Origin: Liolophura sinensis
Taxonomy: Eukaryota > Mollusca > Polyplacophora > Chitonida > Chitonidae
DNA length: 64,000 bases
Reading direction: 5' to 3'
Assembly (NCBI RefSeq): GCF_032854445.1
Contig: NC_088301.1
Coordinates: 21,819,808 to 21,883,807 of the forward strand
In this document: positions 1 through 12,590 of the stretch, piece by piece
How the letters are laid out: every line of letters begins with the position of its first letter
How positions within the stretch are numbered: position 1 is the stretch's first letter
Notes under the pieces: generated by a model
Databases searched by the model: none
What the model was told of the DNA's origin: nothing
Seen by the model: only the letters and a program-made list of their open reading frames with translations
Translations under genes and position numbers: made by a program

Positions 1-399
1 ATGATATTGTAATTGTACAACCTTGGGCAGAAGGGTTGAGATAATTTATACCAGGGGGACTATTTAACGTCCTCCCTCCGCCACCAAATTCTCGTCGATA
101 CAGTTATATCAATGTGCTTATAGGAATGAGTATATTCAATAATCAAGGGGAGTAACTTCAGAGTAAGTTCCACAGCTTAATTATCTCCCTTCCTTCATCC
201 AACTGTTTTTCTCGTACACCCGGCATTATTCGATTTTGAGTGATTAAAATGTAATTGATGAATTGCGTTCTTGATAATAACATGAAAGAAAATAATTTGT
301 CTTCCTTAAAACACTACAGGCCTTCACATGCGGATATACATGTACGATAACACGGTTCAATCCCACCTATCAGAGATTAGTCTTCAATTACTGCTACCG

Positions 400-751
400 A
401 TCCCAGTAGCACAGTTGGTAGAGCATCCGCTTCGGGGCCGGTTGATCCAGGATGACTCCTGAGTCGAGTTACACCTAAGACTTTAGAAAGATGAGGTTGT
501 TCCTTCCTCGCTTGGCATTCAGCATGAAAGGGATAGTGCAACTACTGGTTATCAGTATAATGGCTAGGGCGAGGCAGCTTGCTTGCCTTCGGCATTGCGC
601 GTCAGTGAAGCAGCACTAGATAAAAGAGCGGTCGAAATGCGTCCTGCAACAAGGAGGTACATTACATGCACTCTAAGGATTCTTTCGTCGTCATATGACT
701 GAAAAATTGTTAAGTACGACGTTAAACCCCAAGCACTCACACACTCACTCC
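400..751 (+). mobile_element. SINE family 2, near full-length copy
   Basis: The tRNA-like head has AGCACAGTTGGTAGAGCATC (A box) near 408. The body carries GCTTGGCATTCAGCA. The 3' end is TATGACTGAAAAATTGTTAA then GTACGACGTTAAACCCCAAG, with a CACTCACACACTCACTC tail. Other copies in this window are at 17303, 28753 and 61079. Confidence 0.7.
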
Positions 752-924
752 ATTACTGCTTTTTGTTAAGGCGGTTTTATATCCAGTTAGTTGCATATTA
801 GAGCCTATATATCTTCAACTGAACGAATGAAAATGTGTGCGCATAACAGTTTGACAGTTAGTTCGGTGGTTTACTCCCGGCGCCATGTTTTCATACACAT
901 AGATAAACAGACCTTTCTGTGAGC

Positions 925-1174
925 GGGGCTTCCTCGGCCAAGTGGTTAGAGCCCTAGCACAGTACAATGGCCAAGGAGCCTCTCACCAATGCACCAATGT
1001 GTGAGTTTAAGTTCAGCTCGTGCTGGCATCATGTCCCGTCGAACCTCGGAGGTCTGCATTGTATTGTAACATAAAGCTGGCTGCCGTCGTATAAGTGAAT
1101 TAATCTTGAGTAAGGCCATTAATCTTGAGTAAGGCCATTAATCTTGAGTAAGGCCATTAATCTTGAGTAAGGCC
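925..1174 (+). mobile_element. SINE family 1, full-length copy with amplified 3' end
   Basis: The tRNA-like head TCGGCCAAGTGGTTAGAGCC, a second-promoter-like GAGTTTAAGTTCAGC and the family core GCTGGCTGCCGTCGTATAAG are present. Its 3' part ATTAATCTTGAGTAAGGCC is repeated four times in tandem (1099-1174) instead of ending in the usual (AAAT)n. Confidence 0.8.
1099..1174 (+). repeat. Four exact 19-bp tandem units inside a SINE end
   Basis: The unit ATTAATCTTGAGTAAGGCC starts at 1099, 1118, 1137 and 1156. It derives from the SINE segment that reads AATATTCTTGAGTACGGCG in better copies. Confidence 0.95.
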
Positions 1175-1403
1175 ATAAACAAGATAACAACGACACTGCG
1201 AAAGCTGACGTCGTGTCGGCCATGACTAAGATAACGACACCGTAATAACTGAGATGAGGTCAGCCATAACCAAGATAATGACGACACTGTGATAATTGAT
1301 ATTAAATCAGCCATAACCAAGATAATAACGACACTGTGATAATTGAGATCAGGTTAGCCATAACCAAGATAATAACAATTCTGAGATAACTAACATCGGG
1401 TCC
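1175..1403 (+). repeat. 47-bp minisatellite, about five units
   Basis: Units begin ATAACCAAGATAATAACGAC and end CAGCC or TAGCC, with lengths of about 44-47 bp. The array follows directly on the 19-bp array and shares its GCC-AT(T)AA junction. Confidence 0.85.
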
Positions 1404-3230
1404 AATTTGCAAGTACGCTACGTGTATTTCCTCAAATGTTTATATTTTTGTGCTTTTCATCCTCTCTTCAAATCGGTCATTTACACATCTGCTTTTTAAC
1501 CTTGGCCTTATATCTTTTAACGGATTATTCCCTTACCAAGGGTCGTAGTGTAAGACGACACGTAATCCTAAACTGGATAACTTGCAGCCATTGTGAATTT
1601 GTTATTTTGGGTCATAACATGCATGTAAAGATAATGCTGTTAATAGGGAAAATAGTGAACCAGGCGGAGGCTCTAGCCTCTCAGCCAATAGCGTGTGGTC
1701 CCAGGTATGCGATGTAAAAAGGCGGAATACGTAACCAGACACGCCTTACACAATACAACAGTCTACAAATAGGAATTCCGCAACTGTTTCTTCTAAAAAG
1801 TATTCCGTCACTTGAAAAGTGTTTACACTTATTTGGCCAAACATTTTTATTGACGAAGACACTTCTTCTAAAGGGTTTTGTTTTATACATCTTAACTATA
1901 AAGCACTGCGCAAAGGAAGCGTTCCTCGTAATTCGTCTGGCAATTTCCGGGTTACAGTGCGTGGGTTTGCAACGTTGCGCCTTTCTTGTAAAAATTATCA
2001 GCATCGCTTGGTTCCAGACATCAATAACAGTTTTATTATTTTCCTGCTCCCAACATAAAGCCGTGAGAGTATATCTTTTGTTACATATCAAGGTCGACCA
2101 ACATCAGAATCAATGCTTTTCAATACGCGAGATAAGATCAACTCAAAAGTGCATAACATTCAGCAGAGATCTATAACCTGATATAATCTGCATAAAAAAT
2201 AAAAATAAATGAAAAATAAATGAAAAATAAATAAAGAAATAAATAAATCATTGCTTGGAATCTGCATAGGATTAATAGTTCGATAAAATACGACGCGGTC
2301 AGATTACGCTGGTTTCAAGTGTTTACTTCAATCCATATTCGTTTTCGACAATGTGTCCAGAACGCTTAGAGCCTGGCCTGTAACGTAAACCTCCCAGAAA
2401 TATGAAGAAAAACATGAAAACGACAGGCAAACAAAAACCTCAAAACCAGAGCTGAAGGCAATTGTATCAACGTTCGACGCAGTCCGCTTCCCTGTCAGCT
2501 TCCTCTGACAGGGTAATAATGGTATTCTCTGGCAAACTCCTTACAGTGAATGCGCCACTCTTTACCTTCAGTTTACATCACTGTCACCACAAGCAAATTT
2601 TGTCCAGAAATCTTGAACAATCCCAGAGTCACGGGTGATGATGCAGGACGGGATACCAGAAGAAGAAAATTACTGAAACCTTCGTTTCCAGGAATACTAG
2701 ATACACACGCATTCTTTTTCTCTAAAGTATGAGCAGCATGATTTTACGGGTCACCTGGAACAATTTTATTGATGATACTGATTATGAGCCCGCACTAGAT
2801 ATCCGTGATGAGGCTGAGTCTAAACAAGCCTACGTGCGTTTCAGAGGAACCAAAGATCAAACTTGTCTAGTTGTGGCAGTGATGGTAAGCGAGCTAAAGA
2901 CTGAAAACATGCGCTGTAAGGAGTATGAATCTCTGGCCGTAACATTAGCTTAGTGCCTGACACACACAGTCCATGTCAACTACCGATATTTAGCCAATCT
3001 GGCACACATGCAGTTTGTATGCAGTCTAATGTTAAAACACATAGGTCCATTCATTTTCCTTCAGTAGAATTACGTGTCAGTAACTATACATGCATCATGG
3101 TATCATCGGGACTTTGGTACCTAACTGTATCATCTTTGAAACGAAATCTCATGTATGAAAATCTTCAATCGCTACCTATGAAATGTAATCAGTGGTGTCT
3201 AAAGGTGCTACTATTTATGCATTTACGTAT
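1404..3230. other. No gene recognised
   Basis: Contains a run of AAAATAAATG-like units at about 2196-2250. Overlapping frames on both strands at 1.7-2.2 kb are open by chance as far as I can tell. Confidence 0.5.
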
Positions 3231-3342
3231 AACAGTTAAAATAAACCCTAAATGGGCTAAACTGACGCTAGGCCGTATTTCACTGGTTACGTGTGACAAA
3301 TTACCAACCATCACACTGTCGTCGCCGCACTGGTTTTACTCC
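3231..3342 (+). repeat. Unclassified ~115-bp dispersed repeat (family R3), copy 1
   Basis: Shared pattern: GAACAGTTGGAATAAAACCC near the start, GAGGCCGTATTTCACCGG, a GTGTGA..TCACAC stem-like pair, TCGTCGCTGCTCTGG and a terminal GGTTTTACTC. The outer AATAAAACC and GGTTTTACT blocks are loosely inverted. This copy reads AACAGTTAAAATAAACCCTA at the start. Confidence 0.75.
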
Positions 3343-3548
3343 TCATATTATATTGTGGTCTTTTTGTCTACAGGACTCCATGATCTCAGACTCGCTCAAG
3401 AATAAAAAAAAATAGTTAATAAAATAAAATAATTAAATAATAGTTAGACCAGGTAGAAATGAGTTATATATTTTTGAGGATGCTTAATTGTAGGCTTTTT
3501 ATATATTAAAAAGCCGGAGAGGTTAATTATATCTAAGAATGAATTTCG

Positions 3549-3762
3549 GGTTCTCCGTGGCTCAGTGGTTAGAGTACTAGAACAGCACAATGAATCTCAT
3601 CCATCAGTCACTGTGAGTTCAAGTCCAACTCATACTGGTTCTCTCCAGACGTACGCTGGAGGTCTGCTAGCTTTCCTCTCACCATAATCTGCCCGCCGTC
3701 GTATATGTGAAATATTCCTGAGTATTGCGCAAAACACCAATGAAATAAATAAATAAATAAAA
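3549..3762 (+). mobile_element. SINE family 1 copy
   Basis: Head CTCCGTGGCTCAGTGGTTAG (A box), GAGTTCAAGTCCAACTC (B box), core CGCCGTCGTATATGTGAAAT and (AAAT)n tail. Part of the middle is deleted. Confidence 0.85.
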
Positions 3763-4038
3763 AGAATTGTGTGTTATTCATTTGAAATCAAATCAACGCA
3801 ATCGTTATCCATTTTCTACCACTACCAAAATGTTGCATTATAGTGACGTAGCAAATTACAATTAACCGCCTCGATTTGTAGAGAGTGATCTCAACCCCCA
3901 TAAACCACTCAAAATAATTCAACTGATAACCGATGTTTAACCGAAGCTACACTATAACAGGCATCTAAACTTGTTAGCCCACAAAAACGTACCATAGAAT
4001 GTCAACTGATGTTTCGTTTTATCCCAGGCCGTTGATAT

Positions 4039-4262
4039 ATTTATTTATTTATGTATTTGATTGGTGTTTTACGCCGTACTCAAGAATATTTCACTTATAC
4101 GACGGCGGGCCAGCATTATGGTGGGAGGAAACCGGGCAAAACCCGGGGTAAACCCACGACAATCCGCAGGCTGCTGGAAGATCTCTCAACGTACGGCCGG
4201 AGAAGAAGCCAGCATGTGCTGGACTTGAACTCACAGTTCAGCATTTGTGAGAGGACCCGCTA
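4039..4262 (-). mobile_element. SINE family 1, reverse copy
   Basis: Reversed tail TTTATTTATTTATG, core ATTTCACTTATACGACGGCG, middle GTGGGAGGAAACCGGGCAAA and B box TTGAACTCACAG. The tRNA-like 5' end is truncated. Confidence 0.85.
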
Positions 4263-6418
4263 TTAACGTAAAACACTTTCACAGTACTCTCAGATATATA
4301 GTGTAAATTACTTCAGGTACATTTACAGTACTTCACACCTCTGAGGACAAGTTCACTGATCTCACTATGTGCCTCCTAGAAATTAAAAAAAAAGGTACAG
4401 TTTTGATCAACATTTAAATATCAACGTACAGTGCCCATTTTCGGATAAAGATTCAGTGATTGTGTGTTTAGCAAAGGGCCAGCAAGATTTATATTTTAGC
4501 GCCTCATGATTAACGGTGAATTTAGTGTGACTTTAGACTCAAGGGAATAGATCTTTCCCAATTGTCAATCAAGAACACTTAATTGACAAATGATAAGCAG
4601 TATCGTTGCAAATATGTCAACCGGGTGTCCAACACATAGGTTACAAATGTTCAATCTTTTTGTGACGTCATGACATCACAATTGCTTTCATCGGGAATGG
4701 AATGAAAGTTGCGCTGTCACGAGATGGGGTGGTGCGACATCGGATGTGTTCGACTCATCCATTGTACACGTTGAACGTTTTGCGTCTCGCACGTTTTGTA
4801 ATACGCTGGGCAGAAAAGAAAAAGACAGGATAAGTTAGCAGGCTGGCATTAGTTGTGGTTGTACCAGAGAGATATTCAGCTATTGGGGTGCACAGCAGGC
4901 GGCATTCTGGTATTCTTTCGGCCGCACTTACCCGCCGTCTTGGAACGGTCGATCAGCCGCTGTTGTTAAATCAGTTATATCTTTGCTATGTCACCGTACA
5001 GACGTGCTGAGAATTCACGGAGTATGTTGAGGAAATATTAGTTAACTTATAGAAACATGTGTCTCTCTGCGCTAAGGAATCCCGGAGACTGCTTCGCACG
5101 GACTAGCAGCAGGATTTGTTAGGGATTTACGACCTGGGAGTGTTGGGATTTTTTTTAGAAGTCATCGGGATTTTACATTCGGTCCGCTTTCGGGAACTTA
5201 CTGCGCGCTCGATACTGTTGTACCCTGATTTGATCACCAATCGAACCATCTTTCCTGGAGTGGAAATTACGACTGGTTGATGTGTATAATTACCTTCCAT
5301 TAACAGCTGTGGGCCTGGAACAGCTTCGACCTTGGGAATTTGCCAGGCCCATAGAGACTGACACAGTGCATCACAAAGAAACTAAGTGGAAAACAAGTGT
5401 TGCATTTGCTCTTGGACTATGTGTACGTATATGGTCATTGGATGAGACGAATGATTTATGCTCCTTTTTGCGAAACGATACTTACGTTTGTGATCACGTT
5501 TGGGAAAGCAATTGTGTAGTCATGAAAGCGTACTGCTAACCGGATTTTCTGCATTTTATATGTTTGAATCTCCCAACCTTATTCATTCATAGTGTCCCCA
5601 AGGAGTACAGAAAGGTGAAACTAGCGTCCTTGTGAAATAAAAGCTACACACTGTGCAAGCACAATGAAGTATAAGAATGCCGGTTAACTGAAATGCGTGG
5701 GTCTGGGATAATCAGACAAAAGGCTTTCACTTCAACTTAAATACGGCATCATCGTACACGACTACAAGTCCCTTCGGTGTAGGCAGAACTGCTGCCAACA
5801 AAGAAGTTGTAGACAATTTCTTTTCGCCCATAAATAAATAATACAATTTACGAAGGTGGACGCTGCTGCCAGGGCACTACAGCCCCGATGCTAGATTAAT
5901 TCTGAAAACGTGTTATCAAAGGAATCTTCATTCCGGAGATGTCAAATAAACAACTTGCACAGTCAGACATACCGTATGGATTTTGTTTGGGAAAAGTTCA
6001 CCATGGAAAGCAAGAACTTGACTGTCTGTCCTGGGAATCGTGATGAGAATTAAGTGGACCGAAATCAAGAAAGCCCTCATTATTCTACAAGAAAGACGGG
6101 CTTTTGGAAATGAACGTGCTTAATGGTGATAAACCTGGAATGCGTGTTACTTTCTCGATTTCTGCTCTAACGAAGAGGAAATTCATAGAAATTAAAAGTT
6201 TGTGACAACCATGTGACAGGCTTTAGCGACCATGTTCTTACAGATGCAATCCCGACAATTTCCTTCATAAAATCGCCTAGGATAAGAATTAGGTTTTCAT
6301 ACTGCATGAACGATGTCCGCTAACTTTTGAAAAGCGATCGAAGACTTTATTAAGTCTACTTGTTAAATAATTTACGTTGCGGCGACCAGCGAGGCACCGC
6401 TTTTGCAGAAACCATATG
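4263..6418 (+). other. Non-repetitive stretch, possible untranslated first exon ending in a splice donor
   Basis: No transposon or tandem repeat is seen. A CRE-type TGACGTCA lies at 4663-4670, and 4.7-5.3 kb looks richer in CG dinucleotides than its surroundings. The stretch ends ACCATATG|GTAAGTATA, a strong donor with GT at 6419. The longest frame (5282-5539, 85 codons) resembles nothing known. It could be the 5' exon of a + strand gene, even the claudin-like one 42 kb away, but nothing links them. Confidence 0.25.
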
Positions 6419-7767
6419 GTAAGTATATGCTTTCTTATCCATAACCTAACGTTCAAATACTGTTACTCTTCAATGCTCTATTTTTTTTATAAAAGAATAA
6501 ATTAATAATAAAATCTAGGATACATGTATAATACGTTATCGTTTGCATACCCTATGCGTTTTACTATTACTTTTGCAACTAGTTGTTAATGAATCGCTAT
6601 GTAGGTTTTTTTTCATATCATAAACCACTGTTCAAACCCTGAATCTCTGGATGGACTATATAGAGACACAACATAAGACAACCGATGAACCAACGACATG
6701 CGTTCGAATCCAATTCGAGTTGGCTTTACTGTGTTTTTTCCCATTGTACAGAAACGGCTGCGTACAAATTTGCACATTCACAATGGTATGCATATTAGTG
6801 GTTCATAAATTGTGTACTTTAAACATTAAACAATACACTTGTGTACTGTTGATACACATATTGTGTGGATATGCGTTTTCGTCACATCATTGTGTACTAC
6901 TCATACACAGTGGTTTTTAGAGAGCAAGAGTTTTCAGAAATCTCGGCAATATTGCCGCCATCATGTACTATAAGTATTATGAAAAACACCTATGAAATAA
7001 AGAAAATCAGTAAGATCATGCATAACTACGGACGTTCGTGGGTGGTAAGGGCGTGTTGGCAGTTGTGGGCGGGCGAGGGTACTTATCCATATGATTTCTT
7101 TTTACACAAGTCAAAAGGCGCTAAAAAGTGAGCGCTACTTTGTGCTAAACGCGTCAATCTGTAAGCAGAAAATAAATAAATTTTTGAGAAAATGCGTTTC
7201 CAGTGAAAACCCAGGAATTTCAAAGCCATGACACAACCATGTCGAAGAATTGTCAAGGTTACAAGCGACGCCTTGATATCTAATGGTTGGTGCGAGAGGC
7301 ATGACTGGATATTTTGCTCTCAGAAGGACATGTATAGTCTTGGCACATTATAGCTCCACATTACAACATAAGGTCATATAACATCATGTCTACAAGGCCT
7401 TAAAGTAAAAGAAAACAACATTAACATTTAAACCTGAATAGAAATATTTTCGCATAAAATCAGAACGATGTTTACAATATCGAACAGGCGATTATCACTA
7501 AGGCTTTCAACACCCTATGTCTTGGAAAGTTGTGGGCACAACCATAGTGTCAGTTAATTATCGCCCATGGGCCTGATCTCTCTAATGATCCAAGGAAATC
7601 CAGCTGGTTGGGCCACGTCTTCGACAAACACTAAACAATATGCTCTTTTCAAATAATACATTCACGAAATCCGCGAGTTGCCTTTTTCTTTCAGGGCTAT
7701 AACAACTATAACTATAACATAAGAGCACAACTGTAGAGATGAACTCAGTTTTTGCCTAGTTTGGATC

Positions 7768-7769
<2 letters not shown>

Positions 7770-7839
<70 letters not shown>
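7770..7839. repeat. (AT)35 microsatellite
   Basis: Uninterrupted alternating A and T for 70 bases. Prone to cruciform formation and length change. Confidence 0.98.
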
Positions 7840-7841
<2 letters not shown>

Positions 7842-7867
7842 ACCATGAAACGGCGACATGGTGGATA
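7837..7867. repeat. 11-bp-stem hairpin beside the (AT)n tract
   Basis: TATCCACCATG, a 9-base loop (AAACGGCGA), then CATGGTGGATA; the stem is perfect. Confidence 0.9.
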
Positions 7868-9513
7868 ATTGGGTATGTATATATGTATATAGCCAAGCTC
7901 TGAGTCTGTTCCTCCAAGGAATATAGTGTTTGTTGGACTTTTTTTTGCAGTTAGATTGTTTGGTTCGGGGCTCTGCTTGGCGATCTGATGTATTACTTCG
8001 TAGAGAAAGCGCCTTTGGCCATGCCACTGTACATCTACTTCTCGGCCTGAGCATTTCTCCAGGGAAATTACTCTTTCTTTAGGTGTTAATGATATAATAC
8101 ATGAGTGTCAAACGAGGCGAGTGGAGTTGGCTGTGCTCTAATCCCTTTCCCATTTATAGCATAGGCCCTTAGGGGAATTCCCTCGACATATTGCTGCCGT
8201 TCAGGAAACGTTGACTGTGAAGGCCGGGTTATGACATTTTCTGACAGAAACTGTCCGCCTATGAAACCATGCAGTGCGGTTGTTACCTTCTGGCTGACGT
8301 TGTTTTTGAAATGTTATTCAGACTATCGATTTCGGAATCATCAAGACTTTTTTCAAGGATTTCCGTCTGAGATAAAGCTAAGACACTGCGTCAAACCATG
8401 ATCAGTCATTTCTTTTTCGTCATTGATTATTGGTGTTCAACCCCAAGGGTTGTTTATCTTTTAATCTTCGTGGAGAAACGTATTGCTTATTAAACTTAAT
8501 GAAGGATATAAATGATAACAAACATTTGTATGTTGTGATTCGCATTTGGCCTTGGTGGCTTTTCCGAAACTGCCAAGTCTCGTCTACCTGTGAAACCTGG
8601 CCGCCGTATATAGAACATAAAGCATAAAACCGCTAGCAATTAAATGAATAACTAGTGTCGTTGTCCGTTTATGTTGACGGCGGCCCTGATCATGGAGAGT
8701 GAGAGAATGATTTAGAAGATTGTAATCATTAAAACCAGCACTGTGAGGAGTTTGTATGTCGGAAAATTGTAGTTATTGAAACTTGAACAGAAAAAAAGTC
8801 AGGAAGAATAACACGATAAGGAAAGAAAAAAGAACGTTATAATAAATCGGAAAGTTGTTGCATTGAATTGAAACCGGACTTTGTTCTGTAAAAGCTGGTC
8901 ACAGTCCGGAAGAAAGAGAAAATAAAGTATGAAACAACAATGGCCATTGCCATCCACAAAGAAGTAAAGAAGTCTTATGGTTAAATGAGCCTTTAATGAT
9001 GAGTAATAATAGCGATTTCTCGTCCATTCGCCCAAATTTTTTTGCTTTGCATATTGTTGCTTTCCCCACCAACCTGAGGCCTTTACTTACCACCGTCGTG
9101 CATAGTTCAGCCTAAAGGTTCAACTTAAGAGTTCAGCCGAAAATACCAATTTAATCAAAAAAAGGTCGCACACAACGACATATTTGTGGAGATAAGCAAA
9201 CATTGTTATTTACCGCCTACATGAATGTGGTTTAATTTGAAAACAGAACTTTGCTTCGGAGGCGTTATTGGAGATTTGGCGTTATTAGCAAAAAGGAAGA
9301 CTGAATTCTGTAGGATACCCTTTTAGTCCAAAAAGATGAACAACAGCATCTCGATCTTCACATTTTTGTTTGCTGGATATAGATTTAATGTTCCAGCTCT
9401 TTGACGTTCTGTTTTATAACTGACGCTAATTAGCCCTATCCCTGGATTTGGCCATGTGATATCATCGCTGTTTTATGTCTAAACTACGCTTATCTAGCCC
9501 TAATTAGAATCAC

Positions 9514-9704
9514 TGGTGGCTGAGGTAGTTAGCGTGCCAACCCGGCGCAATAATCCAGGAGTCTTTTACCAATGCGGTCGTTGTGAATCCAGCTCCTGCT
9601 GGCGTCCCCAGAGCTCTGTCCCGTTTTCTCCCACCATAATGCTGGCCGCCGTGGTATAAGTGAAATATTCTTGAGTACGACGTAAAACACCAATAAAATT
9701 AAAA
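9514..9704 (+). mobile_element. SINE family 1 copy, internally deleted
   Basis: Degenerate head near 9514, AATCCAGCTCCTGCTGG and core CCATAATGCTGGCCGCCGTG, ending TAAAACACCAATAAAATTAA. Confidence 0.8.
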
Positions 9705-11105
9705 CCAGACATATACACATGTAATGTGTGTTTAACTTGGATAAGATTAGGGCTTACAGACGTATTGTATGCATCGGTAATGAGTCCAATCATGTGTAGC
9801 TTTTGACTAAGATTGTGAATCAATGTGCGTAGACGGGTATCTAATATTACGCTTAACATTATTTGTGAAGTAAGCTATTGTTCTTGTTTACGAGAAATGA
9901 TGTTAGTTTTGCTATTTAATGAAGGAAATTTCAACTACGTGGAGCACATGATTTTATTGGCTGCAAAATTAAAACTCTTATAGGATATTATATCGCCAAC
10001 GTCTGTAAAGCTATTTATCGTCCTTGTTTCACAGTCACGTTAAATTGGCGGAAATTATATGATTTGGCTACTTCATGACCCATCAACAAAGGAATTTCCA
10101 CTAAATATATCAAGCGCATGATTTTATTGGCGAGATAATGAAGATATTTCTTGCATATTACATACTGTATACATATTTCACCGGAGAAATGCAATGCTGT
10201 AAATGTAGTGCTGACCTCCAGTACGCTGCCTAGATAAGTTATCTTCTCTTGTTTTACGACTTCAGTAATCCGGTTTCAGAACAAGTTGGATACAGAAACT
10301 AATTGTGGTGGACAACGTCGTAAATCACATTCTGAGATTACGAGACGTAATGATGAGATCACTTTGTCTTCCAGATATTTGGATGTCTACATTTGCTTCC
10401 ACCAGAGCCAAGTGAAAGCCACATTTATCTCAATTTGTCGCCAATTTTCCATAATACAGTTTCGAATGTCCAGACTTGTTCCGCTATTACGCATCCTAAT
10501 ATTGACCGCGCGATATGAGAGCATTTCAATGAAAAATTCCACGCGGAATTGTTTCTTGTAATTGAATATTGTAATATTATACTATTTTATCGCTTCGCAA
10601 TGGAAGTATGTCAGTAAGAATTTCTCTGGCATGTGGGTATTCGTGGCTGTTCTACAGTGGATTTATATGAAATTATTCTGTATCTGATACAAGTATAACA
10701 CGAATAAACCACCAAAGAACTAAGAAGGACAAAGAACAAAGTAACAAATGAGGAAAACGCCATGGTAAAGAGCATTAATCAACAGTTTCACTGGTGACGG
10801 AAAGACCTTTCATTTTTGTTTCGATTACAACGGTTAATATACCGAGCCAGATGATTTTATTCAGCGCGATTTGCCTCTAGCCTCGGGGAAGGCGGAATTG
10901 GATACAATTAGGAAGCATAGCGCTCGATATTCTGCACGCCTCTTCCACGTCTATTTATGAAAGAATTGTGGTCATTATATGTAGCTCATGCTTCAAGAAG
11001 ACAAATACGGCCAGTCGTGTTCTTGGGCCGCCTCTTGGAAGAATGCGCGGTCCCAGAAATAGATGACCCGAGATATACAATATTATTATAGACGTACAGA
11101 ACAAA
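9705..11105. other. No gene; weak direct repeat
   Basis: CATGATTTTATTGGC appears at 9948 and 10118 with similar flanks (GGAAATTTCAACTA / GGAATTTCCACTAA), and a weaker form at 10851. Suggests an old ~165-bp tandem duplication. Confidence 0.4.
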
Positions 11106-11219
11106 GAGTAAAACCACAGCAGCGACGACAGTGTGATAGCTGGCAAATTGTCACACGATATCGGTGAAATACGGCCTCTTGTCCGTTTACCTCAGTCAGG
11201 GTTTTATTCTAACTGTTCA
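11106..11219 (-). repeat. Family R3, copy 2 (reverse)
   Basis: GAGTAAAACCACAGCAGCGA at the left and GGGTTTTATTCTAACTGTTC at the right; the only reverse-strand copy found. Confidence 0.8.
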
Positions 11220-11382
11220 TGTAAATGCTTAAGTAGTAAGTAGTAAATAACACGTCCTCTTGCACCATAGCTGAATGTTAATTGCAATTTATTGGTCTAG
11301 AAATACTCAGCATGCTTTGTTGTGATCACATTTAACATGCAATCACAGTTAAAGCATTGCAAACGGACCAGGCCTCGAGGAT

Positions 11383-11523
11383 GCCATCAGGTTAACTGCC
11401 ATCAGGTTAACCGTCATGTTCACCACCATCAGGTTAACTGCCATGTTAACCGTCATCAGGTTAACCGCCATGTTAACCGCCATCTGGTTAACCATTATGT
11501 TAACCGCCATCAGGTTAACCGCC
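11383..11523. repeat. Compound 15/12-bp minisatellite
   Basis: Alternating GCCATCAGGTTAACC (15 bp) and GCCATGTTAACC (12 bp) units. Both periods divide by three, which keeps frames open on both strands and produces spurious proteins rich in His-Val-Asn or Met-Ala-Val-Asn. Confidence 0.92.
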
Positions 11524-12267
11524 AAAAGCTTATTAATCCGGCCGTTCGCGCGCATTCACAAAATTCTCCTTCTCAGGCTAAAAAAAGAAAACCGTGCCAT
11601 AAAAACCGGAATATATTCGACAAAAACAAGTGCATATTTCCACCGACTTTTAGTTTTCTTGAGCGCACTTACTGCTAAGTATCCGATCATTTTCCCTGTT
11701 TGCTCTCGAGTTCTCGAGCTGACGGAATTTTGTATTTACTAGCAGTATTATTAGTTAGCAGCATCGGAACCGGAAAGTCGAAAATACACAAAAAGGTCAC
11801 AATCGTTCGGCTTATAGCTTATATTTTGCGTTCATGTCTTCTAGAGCCACCTCGAGATTTCTTAAAAGCTCAGTAACTTAAGTGGTTGCAGTTGTCTTCC
11901 ATAAGAAGGTATTATTTCACGAACGTCAATTATGATTCACTGGTTCAGCCAGTATTGATTGCACGCGGATAAACCTAAGTGGGCATGAGGGATACATTGA
12001 TCAAGCCTTGGGCTTGTGTACACTGACAAATTCTGACATATCCATCCATAAACATGTCAAGGAAAGAAGTGTTTTGGTCCGTTGAGATGGTTGGACGATA
12101 TAAGACAATAGGAATCCAAAATGTTTTTTTCCACATTGTATACCTGGTAATACAATGGTTAAAAAGTTTGAACATACATGTAAACAGAATTTAACATCCG
12201 TAACAACAGTTCCCTAGCCTTGTAGACCATTACCCGTGACTCACAAGGGACGTGTGTTTATTGAAGG

Positions 12268-12458
12268 TATTTATTTGATTTGACGTTTTACGATGTACTC
12301 AAGAATATTCCATAAAGCCCAGGAGAAAACCACGACAATCCACAGGTTGCTGGAGGCCCTTCTAACATATGGTCGAAAAGGAAGCCAACACTTAATTTCA
12401 CGTAAAGCGGCCGCTTTGGTGAGAGGATCCCGGGTCATTGTGCTGCTCTAGCACGTCA
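12268..12458 (-). mobile_element. SINE family 1, reverse copy, internally deleted
   Basis: Reversed tail, TACTCAAGAATATTCC, then a jump over the core to AACCACGACAATCCACAGGT and the head remnant GTGAGAGGATCCCGGGTCAT. Confidence 0.7.
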
Positions 12459-12590
12459 CAAAAGCTTCTTGTTCGTGGGTTTAAACCCAACTTTTGCTTA
12501 AACATTCAGGTGAGGTGATTTTTTAGGTGGAAATTGACGAGCAGGGTTGATATTTGCTGTGGTTTCTGACAAGGCGTGATGGTTATCTAC

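Larger units (their letters stand above)
6419..9513. other. No gene recognised apart from the (AT)n tract and hairpin
   Basis: AT-rich, with several TTGTGTAC/GTACAC-like words between 6.75 and 6.91 kb. No convincing protein or RNA gene. Confidence 0.5.

Noticed and set aside
1681-2091. 136-codon minus-strand frame with two open frames opposite
   Set aside because: Several frames are open at once and none resembles a known protein; likely chance.
2728-2884. Possible exon between TCTCTAAAG and ATG|GTAAGC encoding VTWNNFIDDTDYEP
   Set aside because: The borders are plausible, but no partner exon or known domain was found; kept only as a note.
2953-3405. 150-codon plus-strand frame
   Set aside because: Its last third is repeat R3 sequence; no domain or codon pattern supports it.
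7662-8054. 130-codon minus-strand frame with an Ile-Tyr run
   Set aside because: The run is the (AT)n microsatellite read in frame.
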